Origin: Acidimicrobiales bacterium
Lineage (GTDB): Bacteria > Actinomycetota > Acidimicrobiia > Acidimicrobiales > Poriferisodalaceae
Reading direction: 5' to 3'
Assembly: GCA_020439485.1 (NCBI GenBank)
Contig: JAGQSP010000479.1
Span: forward strand, 1-6,866
DNA length: 6,866 nt
How positions within the stretch are numbered: position 1 is the first letter of the stretch; each line of letters starts with the position of its first letter. Under the pieces are notes generated by a model, which was not told the origin of the DNA, searched no databases, and saw only the letters and a program-made list of their open reading frames with translations. Made by a program: the position numbers and the translations under genes. Of the stretch, positions 5,794 to 6,866 are shown piece after piece.

Positions 5794-6866
5794 GTGCCAG
5801 AGCCCACGACGCGGCGCGAGTATCCCGCTGCAGCAGTAATCGCAACCGTCATGGCTTGCGCGGCCGTCGCCCAGGCATTCGGGCGCTTCACCTGGGGTGT
5901 TGTACTGCCCGACGCGCGCGACGACGTGTTGGGTGGCTCGAACACTCTTGCCGGTCTGTTGGGAACCCTGAACGTCGCTGCCTACCTTCTGGGCACCTTC
6001 GCTGCCGCAGTAATCGCCTCGCGACGCTCGCTGACCCAAATGCTGCGGCGGGGGCTGATGCTGTCGTTCACCGGGTTGACGGTGATGTGGCTGGTGCCAC
6101 ATCCGGCGGTGATGGGCCTGTCGCTGTTCACCATGGGCCTGGGTGGTGCGCTGATCTGGATTCCGTCCCCGGCATTGGCAGCAAGACGGATGCCACCGCG
6201 CCTGCAGGGCATGGCCGCGGGTCTGGTGGGTTCGGGCATCGGAATAGGCATCGTGTTCTCGGGGCAGCTGGCGGCCGCGTTTCGCGACCCACAACGGCTC
6301 GACACCTGGCGCTCGGTGTACCGGGTCGAATCTGCAATCGGGGCCGTGGTGCTGCTGCTGGCTTTCGTGGTGTTGCGCTCGCGTGGCGAGACCGTCTCGG
6401 CCCGCGGAGGCATCGGCGGGTTCCAGTCGCTTCGACGAGTGCCCGGCTGGGCCCCTCTGACCGCTTGTTACACCGCCTATGGCTTCGCCTACCTGCTGGT
6501 GATCGCCTTCCTGGTCGCAAGGCTCGAGGACGACGCCGGGCTGTCTCCAGACACCGCTTCGGCCGTGTTCTCGGTGCTGGGTGTGGCCATCGTCGTCGGT
6601 GGCCTGTCGGTAGGCGCCGCAGCCGGACGATTCGGCGTCCGCGCCACCCTGATGACGGGTTCGGCCGTGTTCGGGGCATGCACCCTGCTCATGCTCACCG
6701 GCTCCAGTCCATGGATATGGGTGGCAGCGGTGGGGCTCGGCACCATGTTCTCGGGCGTGCCCGCGTCCATTGCCACCCACATCGTGCAGACGGCATCAGA
6801 CGCCGACTATGGCCCGGCGTTCTCTGCGGCAACGTTGGCCTTCGGTGTCGCCCAGATGCTCGGCCC
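5794..6866 (+). CDS. YbfB/YjiJ-type MFS transporter, C-terminus cut by window edge
   Basis: The first 357 codons of a polytopic membrane protein are present, with about ten hydrophobic segments. The first reads AAAVIATVMACAAVAQAFGRFTWGVVLP, where the FGRFxxGxxLP pattern is typical of YbfB/YjiJ-like major facilitators. LAGLLGTLNVAAYLLGTFAAA is TM2, and the short basic SRRSLTQMLRRG stretch fits the cytoplasmic TM2-TM3 loop. GMAAGLVGSGIGIGIVFSGQLAA is a Gly-rich helix near the end of the N-terminal half, and the second half begins at about GWAPLTACYTAYGFAY. MFS carriers move small solutes by proton-coupled exchange or export; this branch has no well-defined substrate. GTG 5794 keeps TM1 whole, whereas ATG 5851 would cut into it, and no start codon lies just upstream in frame. 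The gene is divergent from the Fic-like/selO operon with a 109-nt gap. Confidence 0.88.
   Translation, partial: MPEPTTRREYPAAAVIATVMACAAVAQAFGRFTWGVVLPDARDDVLGGSNTLAGLLGTLNVAAYLLGTFAAAVIASRRSLTQMLRRGLMLSFTGLTVMWLVPHPAVMGLSLFTMGLGGALIWIPSPALAARRMPPRLQGMAAGLVGSGIGIGIVFSGQLAAAFRDPQRLDTWRSVYRVESAIGAVVLLLAFVVLRSRGETVSARGGIGGFQSLRRVPGWAPLTACYTAYGFAYLLVIAFLVARLEDDAGLSPDTASAVFSVLGVAIVVGGLSVGAAAGRFGVRATLMTGSAVFGACTLLMLTGSSPWIWVAAVGLGTMFSGVPASIATHIVQTASDADYGPAFSAATLAFGVAQMLG

Noticed and set aside
5685..5945. 87-residue N-terminal extension of the Fic-like protein
   Set aside because: No conserved features, no ribosome site, and it would overlap the divergent transporter start; ATG 5684 has a strong GGAGG.
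5761..6780. 339-residue minus-strand frame at the right end
   Set aside because: The product is low-complexity, rich in His, Gln and Arg; it is antisense to a clear MFS transporter.

Overview
The window is GC-rich DNA with GTG starts and a high-GC coding bias. It probably comes from a motile actinobacterium; Acidimicrobiia-like is a guess. The grounds are a mycothiol-type DsbA-fold reductase, an AbiEi/Fic-type protein of the kind common in Actinomycetota, and a chemoreceptor behind a possible flagellar-sigma promoter. It holds six protein genes and no RNA genes, insertion sequences or CRISPR arrays that I can see.

Layout. (1) Positions 554 to 1, minus strand, running off the left edge: a thioredoxin-fold DsbA/FrnE-like reductase related to the mycothiol-dependent nitroreductase Rv2466c. 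Its active site should read CPWC, but the first Cys codon is an in-frame TGA. A strong stem-loop with a GUU loop follows the TGA at the distance expected of a bacterial SECIS element. I read it as a selenoprotein with a UPWC active site. All four complete genes in the window use TGA as an ordinary stop, so recoding, if real, must be local. (2) 631-1146, plus: a short signal peptidase I-like protein that keeps the nucleophilic Ser region but lacks the catalytic Lys. (3) 1261-2829, plus: a two-TM methyl-accepting chemotaxis protein, preceded by a sigma-28-like promoter. (4) 5684 to 2873, minus: a two-gene operon with an 11-nt overlap. It encodes an AbiEi/Fic-type protein whose Fic motif is completely degenerate, then a SelO (YdiU) protein adenylyltransferase with all key pseudokinase residues. 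(5) 5794 to the right edge, plus: a YbfB/YjiJ-type MFS transporter, divergent from that operon.

Two points deserve attention. The TGA-containing reductase would be lost or 5'-truncated in automatic annotation. The coupling of a dead Fic-fold protein to SelO joins two unrelated AMPylation folds in one operon. SelO acts on redox proteins in other organisms, so SelO and the Sec reductase may share a redox theme, but they are not co-transcribed and that link is inference only.
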